From Marininema mesophilum (GTDB lineage: Bacteria > Bacillota > Bacilli > Thermoactinomycetales > DSM-45169): a stretch of DNA of 64,000 nt. The position numbers were made by a program, and so were the translations under genes. The notes beneath the pieces are model-generated. The model did not search any database and was not told where the DNA came from. It worked only from the letters and a program-made list of their open reading frames with translations. Shown piece after piece: positions 18,654 through 27,182 of the stretch; the stretch's first letter is position 1, and the number at the start of each line of letters is the position of its first letter. The DNA is taken from the NCBI RefSeq assembly GCF_900106775.1, contig NZ_FNNQ01000001.1, positions 186,001-250,000 of the forward strand, given 5' to 3'.

Positions 18654-19616
18654 TCAACTGGTTACATGTTCTTCCTGACGTAATTGCGCAACCCAGTCAG
18701 CGTTATAGACGGTATTTACATAGGCTGTGCCCCCATCTGGGCACAAAAAAACCACCTTCGGTCGCTCAACCAAATCCATCTCAGAAAAATAATGATGGAT
18801 AGCATGATAGCAACTTCCCGAGGAACCCCCGGCAAACACCCCATGTTCTTCAAACAAACGGTGACAGCCATCTATTGCATCGATTTCCTTAACCATCACC
18901 ACATCGTCGATCAATGCGCGTTCAATTTGCTTAGGCACCATACTAGCACCAATACCAGGTATGTGACGTTTTTTTGGTGGCCCACCAAAGATCACCGATC
19001 CCACCAAATCCACGGCAACGATTTTGATTTTTGGAAATTTCTCCTTCAATCGGTGGGAAATACCCGCAATCGTTCCACCTGTACTCACCCCAATAAACGC
19101 ATAGTCCAACACTTCAAAGTGATGAGCGATTTCACTTCCTACCCCAAAGTAGTGGGACTCATAATTGAGCGGATTCTCATATTGATTAGGCCAGTAAGAA
19201 TCAGGAATCCCCTGCAAAAGCTCTCTTACCTTCTGCAAACGATTTAATAGATACCCCCCTGTCCTATCTCGTTCCGTAACCTTCTCCACTCGATAGGACA
19301 GGGCACGGAGTATATCTTCATAAGCATTATTAATATTAGGATCGATTACTGGAACGAATTTTATTTGAAGTTGTCTACACAAAGCAGCAAGCGCAATGCC
19401 AAAATTCCCCGAGGAAGATTCAACTACCGTGGTACTCGGGGTTATCTCACCCTTTTTAATCGCCGCTTTTAGGATGTGATAGGCTGGTCTCACTTTAATG
19501 CTATTCATCAGATTGTGATACTCTAGCTTCGCAAAAATTTCTAAACGATCATAATCTAATTGGACAAGCGGAGTGTTACCAATAAAGGCTCGTACTTGTT
19601 GTAGTTTGTTAATCAT
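18654..19616 (-). CDS. sbnA: 2,3-diaminopropionate biosynthesis protein SbnA (PLP-dependent)
   Basis: 320-residue cysteine-synthase-fold enzyme. The PLP lysine is in NSIKVRPA near residue 42, SSSGNFGIALA binds the substrate carboxylate, GVSTGGTIAG is the phosphate loop and AGGSSG follows. SbnA condenses O-phospho-L-serine with glutamate to ACEGA. The altered loops and pairing with sbnB separate it from CysK. It is the first gene of the biosynthetic operon. ATG 19616 was chosen because GGGAGA lies 8 bases upstream; a TTG five codons earlier overlaps that binding site. Confidence 0.92.
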   Translation of the reverse strand: MINKLQQVRAFIGNTPLVQLDYDRLEIFAKLEYHNLMNSIKVRPAYHILKAAIKKGEITPSTTVVESSSGNFGIALAALCRQLQIKFVPVIDPNINNAYEDILRALSYRVEKVTERDRTGGYLLNRLQKVRELLQGIPDSYWPNQYENPLNYESHYFGVGSEIAHHFEVLDYAFIGVSTGGTIAGISHRLKEKFPKIKIVAVDLVGSVIFGGPPKKRHIPGIGASMVPKQIERALIDDVVMVKEIDAIDGCHRLFEEHGVFAGGSSGSCYHAIHHYFSEMDLVERPKVVFLCPDGGTAYVNTVYNADWVAQLRQEEHVTS

Positions 19617-20137
19617 ATGCGTCTCCCGCAAAATGAAAATTTTAACCCACGATACTCAGGCAAACCACAATCGCTCCTCAAATTAATCCACGGCTCGGCG
19701 CATTATTTTTACTCAGTATCTTTTTTTTGATTCTAAAATAACAATAGAGAGTAAATAGAAAATATCATTATTATTAAGTTATTATTAAAGTGATATGATC
19801 TAACTCTTTCACTTCATCATACATCCACTAACTAGAACACAAAGGACAATACACTTCATTCTCATTTACTCAAACACTACTGCGACCCATTCAGAAATTC
19901 TCTATCGAGCATCCTCTCCAAAAATTATATTCTCTAAAAAAGAGCTATTCCCTTCGTGTATGTAAAAATAATATAAAAATACAAATAATATTACTCTCGC
20001 TTGGATAGTTATACAATAAAGAAAAGCATTTTTTCCCCTTTGGGACGGTGCAACTTGTTCATACCTTTTATTTCTCTATTAAAATAAATTACCCTTTTGG
20101 TCAACTAGAAGCGGTTGTACCAATTTATCATCAAATC
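19617..20137 (-). other. AT-rich intergenic region, probable promoter zone of the biosynthetic operon
   Basis: About 520 bases with no convincing gene on either strand. It separates the pyrE terminator from sbnA and must hold the promoter of the 13-gene operon. It is visibly richer in A and T than its flanks. No good TTGACA/TATAAT pair is seen on the minus strand. A TATAAT hexamer lies at 19924-19929 but has no -35 partner at 17 bases. A tandem repeat of TTATTATTAA occurs at 19768-19777 and 19779-19788, flanked by TATCA (19763) and TGATA (19791). The sequence around 19760-19785 has partial likeness to a Fur box, too weak to call. Confidence 0.6.
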
Positions 20138-20178
20138 AAAAAAGGAACCGGACCCTAGCATTGGGTCGATTCCTTTTC
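20138..20178 (-). terminator. Rho-independent terminator of the pyr operon
   Basis: On the minus strand, directly after the pyrE stop, AAAAGGAATCGACCC pairs with GGGTCCGGTTCCTTTT around a short AATGCTA loop, with a U tract. It closes the pyrimidine operon and insulates it from the biosynthetic operon downstream. Confidence 0.85.
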
Positions 20179-20182
20179 ATTC

Positions 20183-20767
20183 TTATGCCTTTGTCATTTG
20201 CCGACTCCCCGGTTTTTCTACAGGAACCCCTTCTATACATAGGGGACATGCCTCTGGCTCATAGCTTTCAATCGTATGAGCTAGGAGTGCTTTATAGGGA
20301 TGGCGGAAATTTGTGTTTCCACCACTTCGGTCAACGATGGAGCCGATTCCGACGACCTTAGCCCCAAGTTCCTCTACAAGGTCGACGACTTCCTGGACAG
20401 ATCCCCCGGTAGTGACGACATCTTCGATAGCAAGAACCTTTTCTCCTGGAAATACTGCAAAGCCCCGGCGAAGGCTCATCTCTCCTTCTTTCCGCTCGGC
20501 AAAGAGACAGCGGACACCTAGCGCCCTTGCGGTTTCATGGGCGATGATAACGCCACCTAATGCCGGACCGACTACGACATCCACTTCGATGTCGCGAAAC
20601 AAATCAGCTAGGGCTTCTCCCGCCGCTTCGGCTTCCTTTGGATTTTGCAGAAGCTGAGCACACTGCATGTATTGCTCACTATGACGACCTGATGAGAGGA
20701 CGAAGTGACCTTCTTTCAGTACACCGGTTCGCTTCATGGTTTCCAATCCGTTCCAGATTTGACTCAT
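20183..20767 (-). CDS. pyrE: Orotate phosphoribosyltransferase
   Basis: 194 residues. PyrE converts orotate plus PRPP to orotidine 5'-monophosphate. The PRPP-binding motif VLAIEDVVTTGGS lies near residue 111, with GPALGGVIIAHE and the SSGRHSEQY segment before it. It is the last gene of the pyr operon, overlaps pyrF by 4 bases (ATGA) and is followed at once by a terminator. The length is slightly below the 216 of Bacillus subtilis PyrE but typical of the short PyrE group. Confidence 0.97.
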   Translation of the reverse strand: MSQIWNGLETMKRTGVLKEGHFVLSSGRHSEQYMQCAQLLQNPKEAEAAGEALADLFRDIEVDVVVGPALGGVIIAHETARALGVRCLFAERKEGEMSLRRGFAVFPGEKVLAIEDVVTTGGSVQEVVDLVEELGAKVVGIGSIVDRSGGNTNFRHPYKALLAHTIESYEPEACPLCIEGVPVEKPGSRQMTKA

Positions 20768-21513
20768 CCTCTATTCCCCCTTGCTTCTTCCACTCGCTTA
20801 AGGATACTCTGATAAGCTGCTACAGGGTCTTCTGCCTGGGTGATGGGACGGCCCACAACAAGGATATCCGCCCCTTCACTGATTGCCGCTTCGGGAGTCA
20901 TGACACGCTTTTGATCCTCTGAGGCCTTCCCGTCGAGGCGAATTCCTGGGGTGACCGTGAAGAGAGAACCCACACTTTCCTTCATGCCTCGTGCCTCTTC
21001 CCCTGAGCAGACGATACCGTCCATCCCCGCTTGTTGGGCTAGATCGGCTAAATGAAGAGCTGAGTCGCGCACCGTTCCCGGGATGCCGATCTCATGATTT
21101 AACATCTCTTGATCGGTACTCGTTAGTTGAGTGACCGCGAGGAGCCGCGGGCGCTGGCTACCGGCCTCTTCTGCCGCTTCCCGAGCAGCCTCCATCATCG
21201 CCCGGCCACCTGAGGCATGAAGGGTTATCCATTTCACCCCAAGCCCTGCAAGGGAACGAACCGCACTCGCTACGGTGTTCGGAATATCGTGTAGTTTTAC
21301 ATCGAGGAAAATGTCATACCCTGCGGCGGTCAGTTCCTGGATAAACCCAGGCCCTGCGGCATAGAAGAGTTGCATTCCCACCTTTATAAAGGGTTTTTCA
21401 TTTCCCTGCCACTGGTTTAGAAAAGCCTCTGCCGCTTGCCAACTGGGCACATCAAGCGCCACCGCCACCCTCTCACGTTGAGACAACGATTGATCTGTGC
21501 TGGTGGCACTCAT
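20764..21513 (-). CDS. pyrF: Orotidine 5'-phosphate decarboxylase
   Basis: 249 residues. PyrF decarboxylates OMP to UMP. The catalytic block IFLDVKLHDIPNTV near residue 68 carries the Asp-x-Lys-x-x-Asp set, and VVGRPITQAEDP near 219 binds phosphate. About 15 N-terminal residues precede the first strand (RVAVALDVP). The start ATG shares one base with the carB stop (TGATG), so no room exists for pyrK or pyrD, which normally lie here in Bacillus. Confidence 0.97.
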   Translation of the reverse strand: MSATSTDQSLSQRERVAVALDVPSWQAAEAFLNQWQGNEKPFIKVGMQLFYAAGPGFIQELTAAGYDIFLDVKLHDIPNTVASAVRSLAGLGVKWITLHASGGRAMMEAAREAAEEAGSQRPRLLAVTQLTSTDQEMLNHEIGIPGTVRDSALHLADLAQQAGMDGIVCSGEEARGMKESVGSLFTVTPGIRLDGKASEDQKRVMTPEAAISEGADILVVGRPITQAEDPVAAYQSILKRVEEARGNRG

Positions 21514-24500
21514 CAGACGGTCACCTCCACCGTTTGTACAGGGGCTTCCTTCGGTTGTCCGATAGGTTCAGCGGTTAGATAGATGGAGGCTAGGGTTGTA
21601 AGAAGGGCTTCTACGGTATCGAGTGAGGTAAGGCAAGCGATCCCGTGCTCGACGGCCTCCCGACGAATCCGGAAACCATCTCGCTCTGGCGTTTTACCAC
21701 GGGTCCAGGTGTTGACGACGAGGTCCGCCTTCCCTTCACGAATCCAGTCCAGAATATGGGGAGATCCATCCTTTAACTTATTAACCCGCGTAACGGGCAA
21801 GCCTGCTTCTGTTAACATATCGGCTGTTCCGCTGGTCGCTACAATTTGATATCCCAGTTGGTGGAAGCGATGCATGAGAACCATCGCCTCTTCTTTATCC
21901 TTATCGCTAATCGTAGCGATGATTGTTCCAAAGCGAGGGAGAGAGACACCTGCTGCGAGGAGCCCTTTATAGACAGCACGAGCATAATCTCGATCTCGTC
22001 CCATAACTTCTCCTGTCGATTTCATTTCCGGCCCTAGTGTGACATCCACTCGGCGCAGTTTGGCGAAGGAGAATACAGGTACTTTAACCGCTACATCCTC
22101 CCCTTCAGGCCATAAGCCACCTGAATACCCCTGAGCCAATAGATTATGCCCCAGCATGATTCGTGTCGCAACACGCGCCATAGGTACCCCTGTCACTTTA
22201 CTGAGGAAAGGTACGGTTCGTGATGCCCGAGGATTTACCTCCAGCACATAAATTTCTTCTTCATGAAGAACGAACTGGATATTGATAAGCCCTTTGGTTT
22301 TTAGTGCCCGAGCTAGCTGGGTCGTCATTTCTACCAGGCGCTCTTTTTGCTTCTGGGTGATGGAGCGTGGAGGGTAAACCGCAATCGAGTCCCCTGAGTG
22401 AACTCCTGCCCGCTCGATATGCTCCATGATGCCAGGCACCATCACGGTTTCACCATCGGAGATAGCATCTACCTCGATCTCTTTCCCTTGCAAATAGCGA
22501 TCGATCAAAACCGGGTGATTAGGATTTACCTTCACCGCCGCAGCCATATAATTAAGCAATTCTTTCTCACTATAGACGATCTCCATCGCCCGTCCTCCGA
22601 TCACATAGGAGGGGCGTACAAGGACAGGGAAGCCAAGCTCTCTGACCACTTCCAACGCCTCTTCAACGGAGGTAACCCCTTTACCAGGAGGTTGTGGGAT
22701 TCCTACATCACCAAGAAGACGCTCAAATTTTTCGCGATCCTCTGCTCGGTCAATCTCATCAAGAGAAGTACCCAGGATCGGGATACCTGCTTCTCTTAAA
22801 TCCCGTGCCAGGTTTAAGGCAGTCTGTCCACCAAATTGGACGATGACCCCGACAGGTTGTTCCTTTTCAATAATGTGAAGAACGTCTTCAATGTAGAGCG
22901 GATCAAAGTAGAGTCGATCAGAGATATTAAAGTCAGTGGAAACCGTCTCCGGGTTGTTGTTGATAATTACGGCTTCCAATCCAGCATCACGAATCGCCTG
23001 GATCGCATGGACAGTCGCATAGTCAAACTCTACTCCCTGCCCAATCCGGATAGGACCCGACCCAAGAACTACGACGGTATCTTTCCCTGTCTTAACTACC
23101 TCATCTTCCCACTCATAGGTGGAGTAAAAGTAAGGAGTAGCCGCTTCAAATTCCGCGGCACAGGTATCCACGATCTTATATACCGGCCGTAATCCCTCTG
23201 CTTGGCGATAGCGACGCACTTCTTCTTCCTTTCGACCACTAAACCGGGCGATACTTCGATCCGTTAGCCCAAGTCGTTTGGCTCGGGTAAGAAGATCTAG
23301 CGTCCACTCCTCATCGGCTAGCTCCCTCTCTAATGCAACGATCTTTTCTAATTTCCCGAGGAAGAAACGATCAATCTGGGTGATGCGGTGTGCCTCTTCA
23401 AGGCCTTCCCCACGGCGGAACCATTCTGCGAGTAAATAGAGACGTTCATCATCGGGTACGGCTAAGCGTTGGATGAGGGTCTTGCGATCCAATTGATCTG
23501 CATCAGGAAGTTGTACATGATCCAGGTCAATCTCTAGGGACCGTACAGCCTTAAACAGAGATTCTTCCAGGGTACGACCGATGGCCATTACTTCCCCAGT
23601 CGCTTTCATCTGGGTACCTAGCTTCCGGTTTGCATCCGTAAATTTATCGAAGGGCCAGCGCGGAATTTTTGATACAACATAGTCCAGTGTGGGTTCAAAG
23701 CAAGCGGTGGTCTCCCCTGTCACCGGGTTAATAATCTCATCCAATTGATAGCCAATCGCAATCTTTGCCGCGATCCGAGCGATAGGATAACCCGTCGCTT
23801 TAGAGGCGAGGGCACTGGAGCGGCTTACCCGGGGATTTACCTCGATGACATAATACTGAAAGCTGTGTGGATCAAGGGCCAACTGCACATTACATCCACC
23901 GCGAATGTCAAGCGCTCGAATTATCTTCAATGAAGCCGTACGCAACATTTGATGCTCTCGGTCCGAGAGGGTTTGGGTAGGAGCGAAGACGATAGAATCC
24001 CCTGTATGGACACCCACTGGGTCAAAGTTTTCCATGTTACAAACGACGATAGCGTTATCCGCCGCATCCCGCATGACCTCATACTCTACTTCCTTAAATC
24101 CAGCGATACTCTGTTCAATGAGACATTGGCCAATCGGACTATAGCGAATCCCATTATCCACGATTTCACGCAGTTCTTCCTCCGAGTCGGCAATTCCTCC
24201 GCCGGAGCCGCCCAATGTATAGGCGGGACGTACGATCAATGGATACCCAGTCTGATCCGCAAAGGAGACCGCCTCCTCCACGGTGTGTACGATATCGCTC
24301 TCAGGCACCGGCTCATTTAACTCGCGCATCAAATTACGAAACAGATCCCGGTCCTCTGCACAGGTGATCGCATGGAGCTCCGTACCGAGAAGTCGTACTC
24401 CTTCTCGCTCCAAGACGCCACTCTCCGCCAACTTTACTGCTAAGTTCAGACCCGTTTGCCCTCCTAGAGTTGGCAGAAGTCCATCTGGGCGTTCTTTTCG

Positions 24501-24734
24501 AATCACTTGGGTGATAAACTCTGGGGTCATTGGCTCAATGTAAACTTTATCGGCGATGTCCGTATCCGTCATAATCGTTGCGGGGTTACTATTGATCAGA
24601 ATCACTTCAATGCCTTCTTCTCTTAGCGATTGGCACGCCTGGGTACCCGCATAGTCAAACTCCGCCGCCTGCCCGATCACTATGGGACCGGAACCGATCA
24701 CCAGGATTTTTTTCAACGTGGTATCTTTAGGCAT
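21513..24734 (-). CDS. carB: Carbamoyl-phosphate synthase, large subunit
   Basis: 1073 residues, the full length for CarB. Two homologous ATP-grasp halves begin at residue 1 (KKILVIGSGPIVIGQAAEFD) and near 553 (VVVLGSGPIRIGQGVEFDY). The C-terminal MGS-like domain, where UMP and other effectors bind, starts near 935. It makes carbamoyl phosphate from bicarbonate, ammonia supplied by CarA and two ATP. It overlaps carA by 8 bases, so the two subunits are translationally coupled. The placing in the pyr operon makes it the pyrimidine-regulated enzyme (pyrAB); an arginine-regulated copy may exist elsewhere. Confidence 0.98.
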   Translation of the reverse strand: MPKDTTLKKILVIGSGPIVIGQAAEFDYAGTQACQSLREEGIEVILINSNPATIMTDTDIADKVYIEPMTPEFITQVIRKERPDGLLPTLGGQTGLNLAVKLAESGVLEREGVRLLGTELHAITCAEDRDLFRNLMRELNEPVPESDIVHTVEEAVSFADQTGYPLIVRPAYTLGGSGGGIADSEEELREIVDNGIRYSPIGQCLIEQSIAGFKEVEYEVMRDAADNAIVVCNMENFDPVGVHTGDSIVFAPTQTLSDREHQMLRTASLKIIRALDIRGGCNVQLALDPHSFQYYVIEVNPRVSRSSALASKATGYPIARIAAKIAIGYQLDEIINPVTGETTACFEPTLDYVVSKIPRWPFDKFTDANRKLGTQMKATGEVMAIGRTLEESLFKAVRSLEIDLDHVQLPDADQLDRKTLIQRLAVPDDERLYLLAEWFRRGEGLEEAHRITQIDRFFLGKLEKIVALERELADEEWTLDLLTRAKRLGLTDRSIARFSGRKEEEVRRYRQAEGLRPVYKIVDTCAAEFEAATPYFYSTYEWEDEVVKTGKDTVVVLGSGPIRIGQGVEFDYATVHAIQAIRDAGLEAVIINNNPETVSTDFNISDRLYFDPLYIEDVLHIIEKEQPVGVIVQFGGQTALNLARDLREAGIPILGTSLDEIDRAEDREKFERLLGDVGIPQPPGKGVTSVEEALEVVRELGFPVLVRPSYVIGGRAMEIVYSEKELLNYMAAAVKVNPNHPVLIDRYLQGKEIEVDAISDGETVMVPGIMEHIERAGVHSGDSIAVYPPRSITQKQKERLVEMTTQLARALKTKGLINIQFVLHEEEIYVLEVNPRASRTVPFLSKVTGVPMARVATRIMLGHNLLAQGYSGGLWPEGEDVAVKVPVFSFAKLRRVDVTLGPEMKSTGEVMGRDRDYARAVYKGLLAAGVSLPRFGTIIATISDKDKEEAMVLMHRFHQLGYQIVATSGTADMLTEAGLPVTRVNKLKDGSPHILDWIREGKADLVVNTWTRGKTPERDGFRIRREAVEHGIACLTSLDTVEALLTTLASIYLTAEPIGQPKEAPVQTVEVTV

Positions 24735-25812
24735 GGACGGCGCCCTCCTTTTTGGTCAACATTTCTACGAAGCGATCAAAGAGATAATTGGAATCATGAG
24801 GGCCTGGAGCGGCTTCGGGATGGTACTGAACGGAGAAGGCTGGCAACTCCTTATGTGCTAATCCTTCACAGGTACCGTCATTTAGAGCAATGTGCGTTAA
24901 TTCCAGGGGCGTATCTTTTAAGGAATCGATGCGCACGGTGTACCCATGATTTTGAGAGGTAATCGCAGTGCGCCCTGTAGATAATTCCTTTACCGGTTGA
25001 TTAGAACCCCGGTGACCAAACTTCATCTTCTCTGTGTCCGCGCCACAGGCGAGGGCAAATAATTGATGACCAAGACAGATCCCGAAGAGTGGATAATGGC
25101 CTAGTAATTGTTCTACCGTACGAATCGCTGAGGGGATATCCTTCGGGTCTCCAGGACCATTGGACAAAAATACGCCATCTGGGCGCAAGCGATGAACTTC
25201 CTCTGCTGAGGTATTCCAGGGAACTACGACGACATCGCAACCCCGCTTGGTTAATTCACGCTGTTGTCCATACTTGGCGCCAAAGTCCATCAGCACCACT
25301 CGCGGTCCATAACTTGGGGAAACATGGATGTTGCGTGCACTTACCCGTGCAACCTGATCGCGCATTAACTCCGTCGCCCCGAGGCGTTCAGCTAATGCCT
25401 CCCATGGTTCTTCTAAAGTAGAAAGGATTCCTTTCATCGTGCCATGGATACGAAGTTTCTTCGTGAGCATTCGGGTATCAATCCCACTGACCCCCAGAAT
25501 CCCGTATTCCTTTAGCCAGTGGCTAATGCTCTGCTCACTTCGCCAATGACTAGGTACTGTAGCCTCTTCCCGGGTGATAAATCCGTTCACAAAAGGACTA
25601 CGCGATTCTAGGTCATGCCGATTTAGCCCATAGTTGCCGATGAGAGGATACGTCATCGTAACGATTTGCCCACAATAGGAAGGGTCCGTCAACACTTCTT
25701 GATACCCTGTCATCCCTGTATTAAATACGACTTCCCCTACCTGCTCACCCTCTGCTCCGTAGGAGTGTCCTTCCATCTTGGTTCCATCTTCTAATAATAG
25801 CTTGGCCCTCAT
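24727..25812 (-). CDS. carA: Carbamoyl-phosphate synthase, small (glutaminase) subunit
   Basis: 361 residues. The N-terminal CPSase domain contains NTGMTGYQEVLTDPSY near residue 31. The C-terminal class I glutamine amidotransferase has FLSNGPGDP, the nucleophile Cys in FGICLGHQL near 244, and the His-Glu pair in QYHPEAAPGP near 333. It releases ammonia from glutamine for CarB. The gene lies 68 bases after pyrC and overlaps carB by 8 bases. Confidence 0.98.
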   Translation of the reverse strand: MRAKLLLEDGTKMEGHSYGAEGEQVGEVVFNTGMTGYQEVLTDPSYCGQIVTMTYPLIGNYGLNRHDLESRSPFVNGFITREEATVPSHWRSEQSISHWLKEYGILGVSGIDTRMLTKKLRIHGTMKGILSTLEEPWEALAERLGATELMRDQVARVSARNIHVSPSYGPRVVLMDFGAKYGQQRELTKRGCDVVVVPWNTSAEEVHRLRPDGVFLSNGPGDPKDIPSAIRTVEQLLGHYPLFGICLGHQLFALACGADTEKMKFGHRGSNQPVKELSTGRTAITSQNHGYTVRIDSLKDTPLELTHIALNDGTCEGLAHKELPAFSVQYHPEAAPGPHDSNYLFDRFVEMLTKKEGAVHA

Positions 25813-25880
25813 GTTTCACCCTCCCAATTTTCCCGTTCCTTATTGTCAGCCTCTCTACTTTAATCCAACCATGCCCGAGC

Positions 25881-27176
25881 TTAGATGTGAACCCCAGTTT
25901 CCTGCCATACGATACGCCCTTCAACTATGGTCATCGTAGGCCAGCCTTTTAGCTTCCAATCTTCGAAGGGGGTATTACGCCCTTTTGAAGCAAAATTATC
26001 GGGGTCGACTGCTCGTTCGGTTTCTAAGTCAATCACGGCCAGATCCGCAACCGCTCCCTCCACCAAACGTCCCCAGGGCAGATTGAAGCACTCTGCTGGA
26101 ATCCGGGTCATCTTGTCCACTAACTCACTTAGCGTCAGCTTGCCTGTTTCCACAAGGTGCGTGTAAAGGAGGGGGAAAGCTGTCTCTAGACCGACGATCC
26201 CAAAGGGGGAGTTAACCATCCCTTGCGCCTTCTCCTCAGCGATGTGAGGGGCATGGTCCGTCGCAATAAAGTCGATGGTGCCATCCTTTAGTGCTGCCAA
26301 TAAAACTTGTTGATCCCTTTTCCGTCTTAGAGGAGGGTTCATTTTATAGCGTGTATCTAACCCTGGAATATCCTCTTCGCAAAGAAGTAGATGATGAGGG
26401 GTGACTTCCCCGGTTACCCGCTGCCCCCGGGATTTTGCTTCCCGAAGCAAACGGACAGATGCCTCTGCACTCATGTGGCAAATGTGATAATGTACCCCGG
26501 TATCTTCGGCTAGTAGTATATCCCGTCCTACATGGATCGCTTCAGACTCTCCAGGGATGCCAGGAAGATCGTAAGCTTTTGCAAAGCTACCCTCATGAAC
26601 ACAGGCTCCCTCTACCAACAGATCCTCCTCTTCACAGTGGGCAACTACCGCAACATCCACCTCTGCTGCAAGTCGCATCGCCGCTTTCATCATCCGTGGA
26701 CTCTGTACCCCTACCCCATCATCAGAAACTGCAAAGGCTCCCGCTTCCTTTAAGGCCTCCATATCCGTCAGCTCTTCGCCATTAGAAGTCTTGGTAATCG
26801 CAGCAATCGGGAGAACTCGTACACCACTTCCTTCGCGCTCATTGGTCTCAAGGATCCTGCGCACACCTTCTACACGATCCGTCACTGGGCGTGTATTTGG
26901 CATACATGCCACTGCAGTATAGCCACCCTTAGCCGCGGCGCTTGTCCCTGTTGCGATTGTCTCCTTTGCCTCAAAACCTGGCTCCCGCAGGTGAATATGC
27001 AGATCGATTAATCCAGGTATGATTAGCTTGCCATCTACCGGAATCACCTTATCCCCTGCTTCTGGAAGATTGGCTCCGATCTCAACAATCTGTCCCTCAT
27101 GGATACGCACATCTGCAGGGACCAACTGACCGCCCTCACCGATCATTCTGCCCTTCGTTAACAATTGTCCTCCCAT
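25881..27176 (-). CDS. pyrC: Dihydroorotase
   Basis: 431 residues, type I dihydroorotase. It cyclises carbamoyl-aspartate to dihydroorotate. Zinc ligands are visible in GLIDLHIHLREPG near residue 56, in VVAHCEE near 177 and in the IATDHAPH Asp/His block near 305. The gene starts 6 bases after the pyrB stop. Two starts are possible: the ATG given, close behind GGAGAGGATGAGGGG, or a TTG four codons later, 4 bases after GGGAGG. Confidence 0.97.
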   Translation of the reverse strand: MGGQLLTKGRMIGEGGQLVPADVRIHEGQIVEIGANLPEAGDKVIPVDGKLIIPGLIDLHIHLREPGFEAKETIATGTSAAAKGGYTAVACMPNTRPVTDRVEGVRRILETNEREGSGVRVLPIAAITKTSNGEELTDMEALKEAGAFAVSDDGVGVQSPRMMKAAMRLAAEVDVAVVAHCEEEDLLVEGACVHEGSFAKAYDLPGIPGESEAIHVGRDILLAEDTGVHYHICHMSAEASVRLLREAKSRGQRVTGEVTPHHLLLCEEDIPGLDTRYKMNPPLRRKRDQQVLLAALKDGTIDFIATDHAPHIAEEKAQGMVNSPFGIVGLETAFPLLYTHLVETGKLTLSELVDKMTRIPAECFNLPWGRLVEGAVADLAVIDLETERAVDPDNFASKGRNTPFEDWKLKGWPTMTIVEGRIVWQETGVHI

Positions 27177-27182
27177 ATCCCC

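Noticed and set aside
18654..19616. Cysteine synthase CysK
   Set aside because: The PLP fold is shared, but the loop NSIKVRPA and the neighbours sbnB and sbnI indicate the diaminopropionate enzyme.
19760..19795. Fur box before the sbnA gene
   Set aside because: Only about half of the 19-base consensus matches; kept as an observation on the intergenic region but not called as a site.
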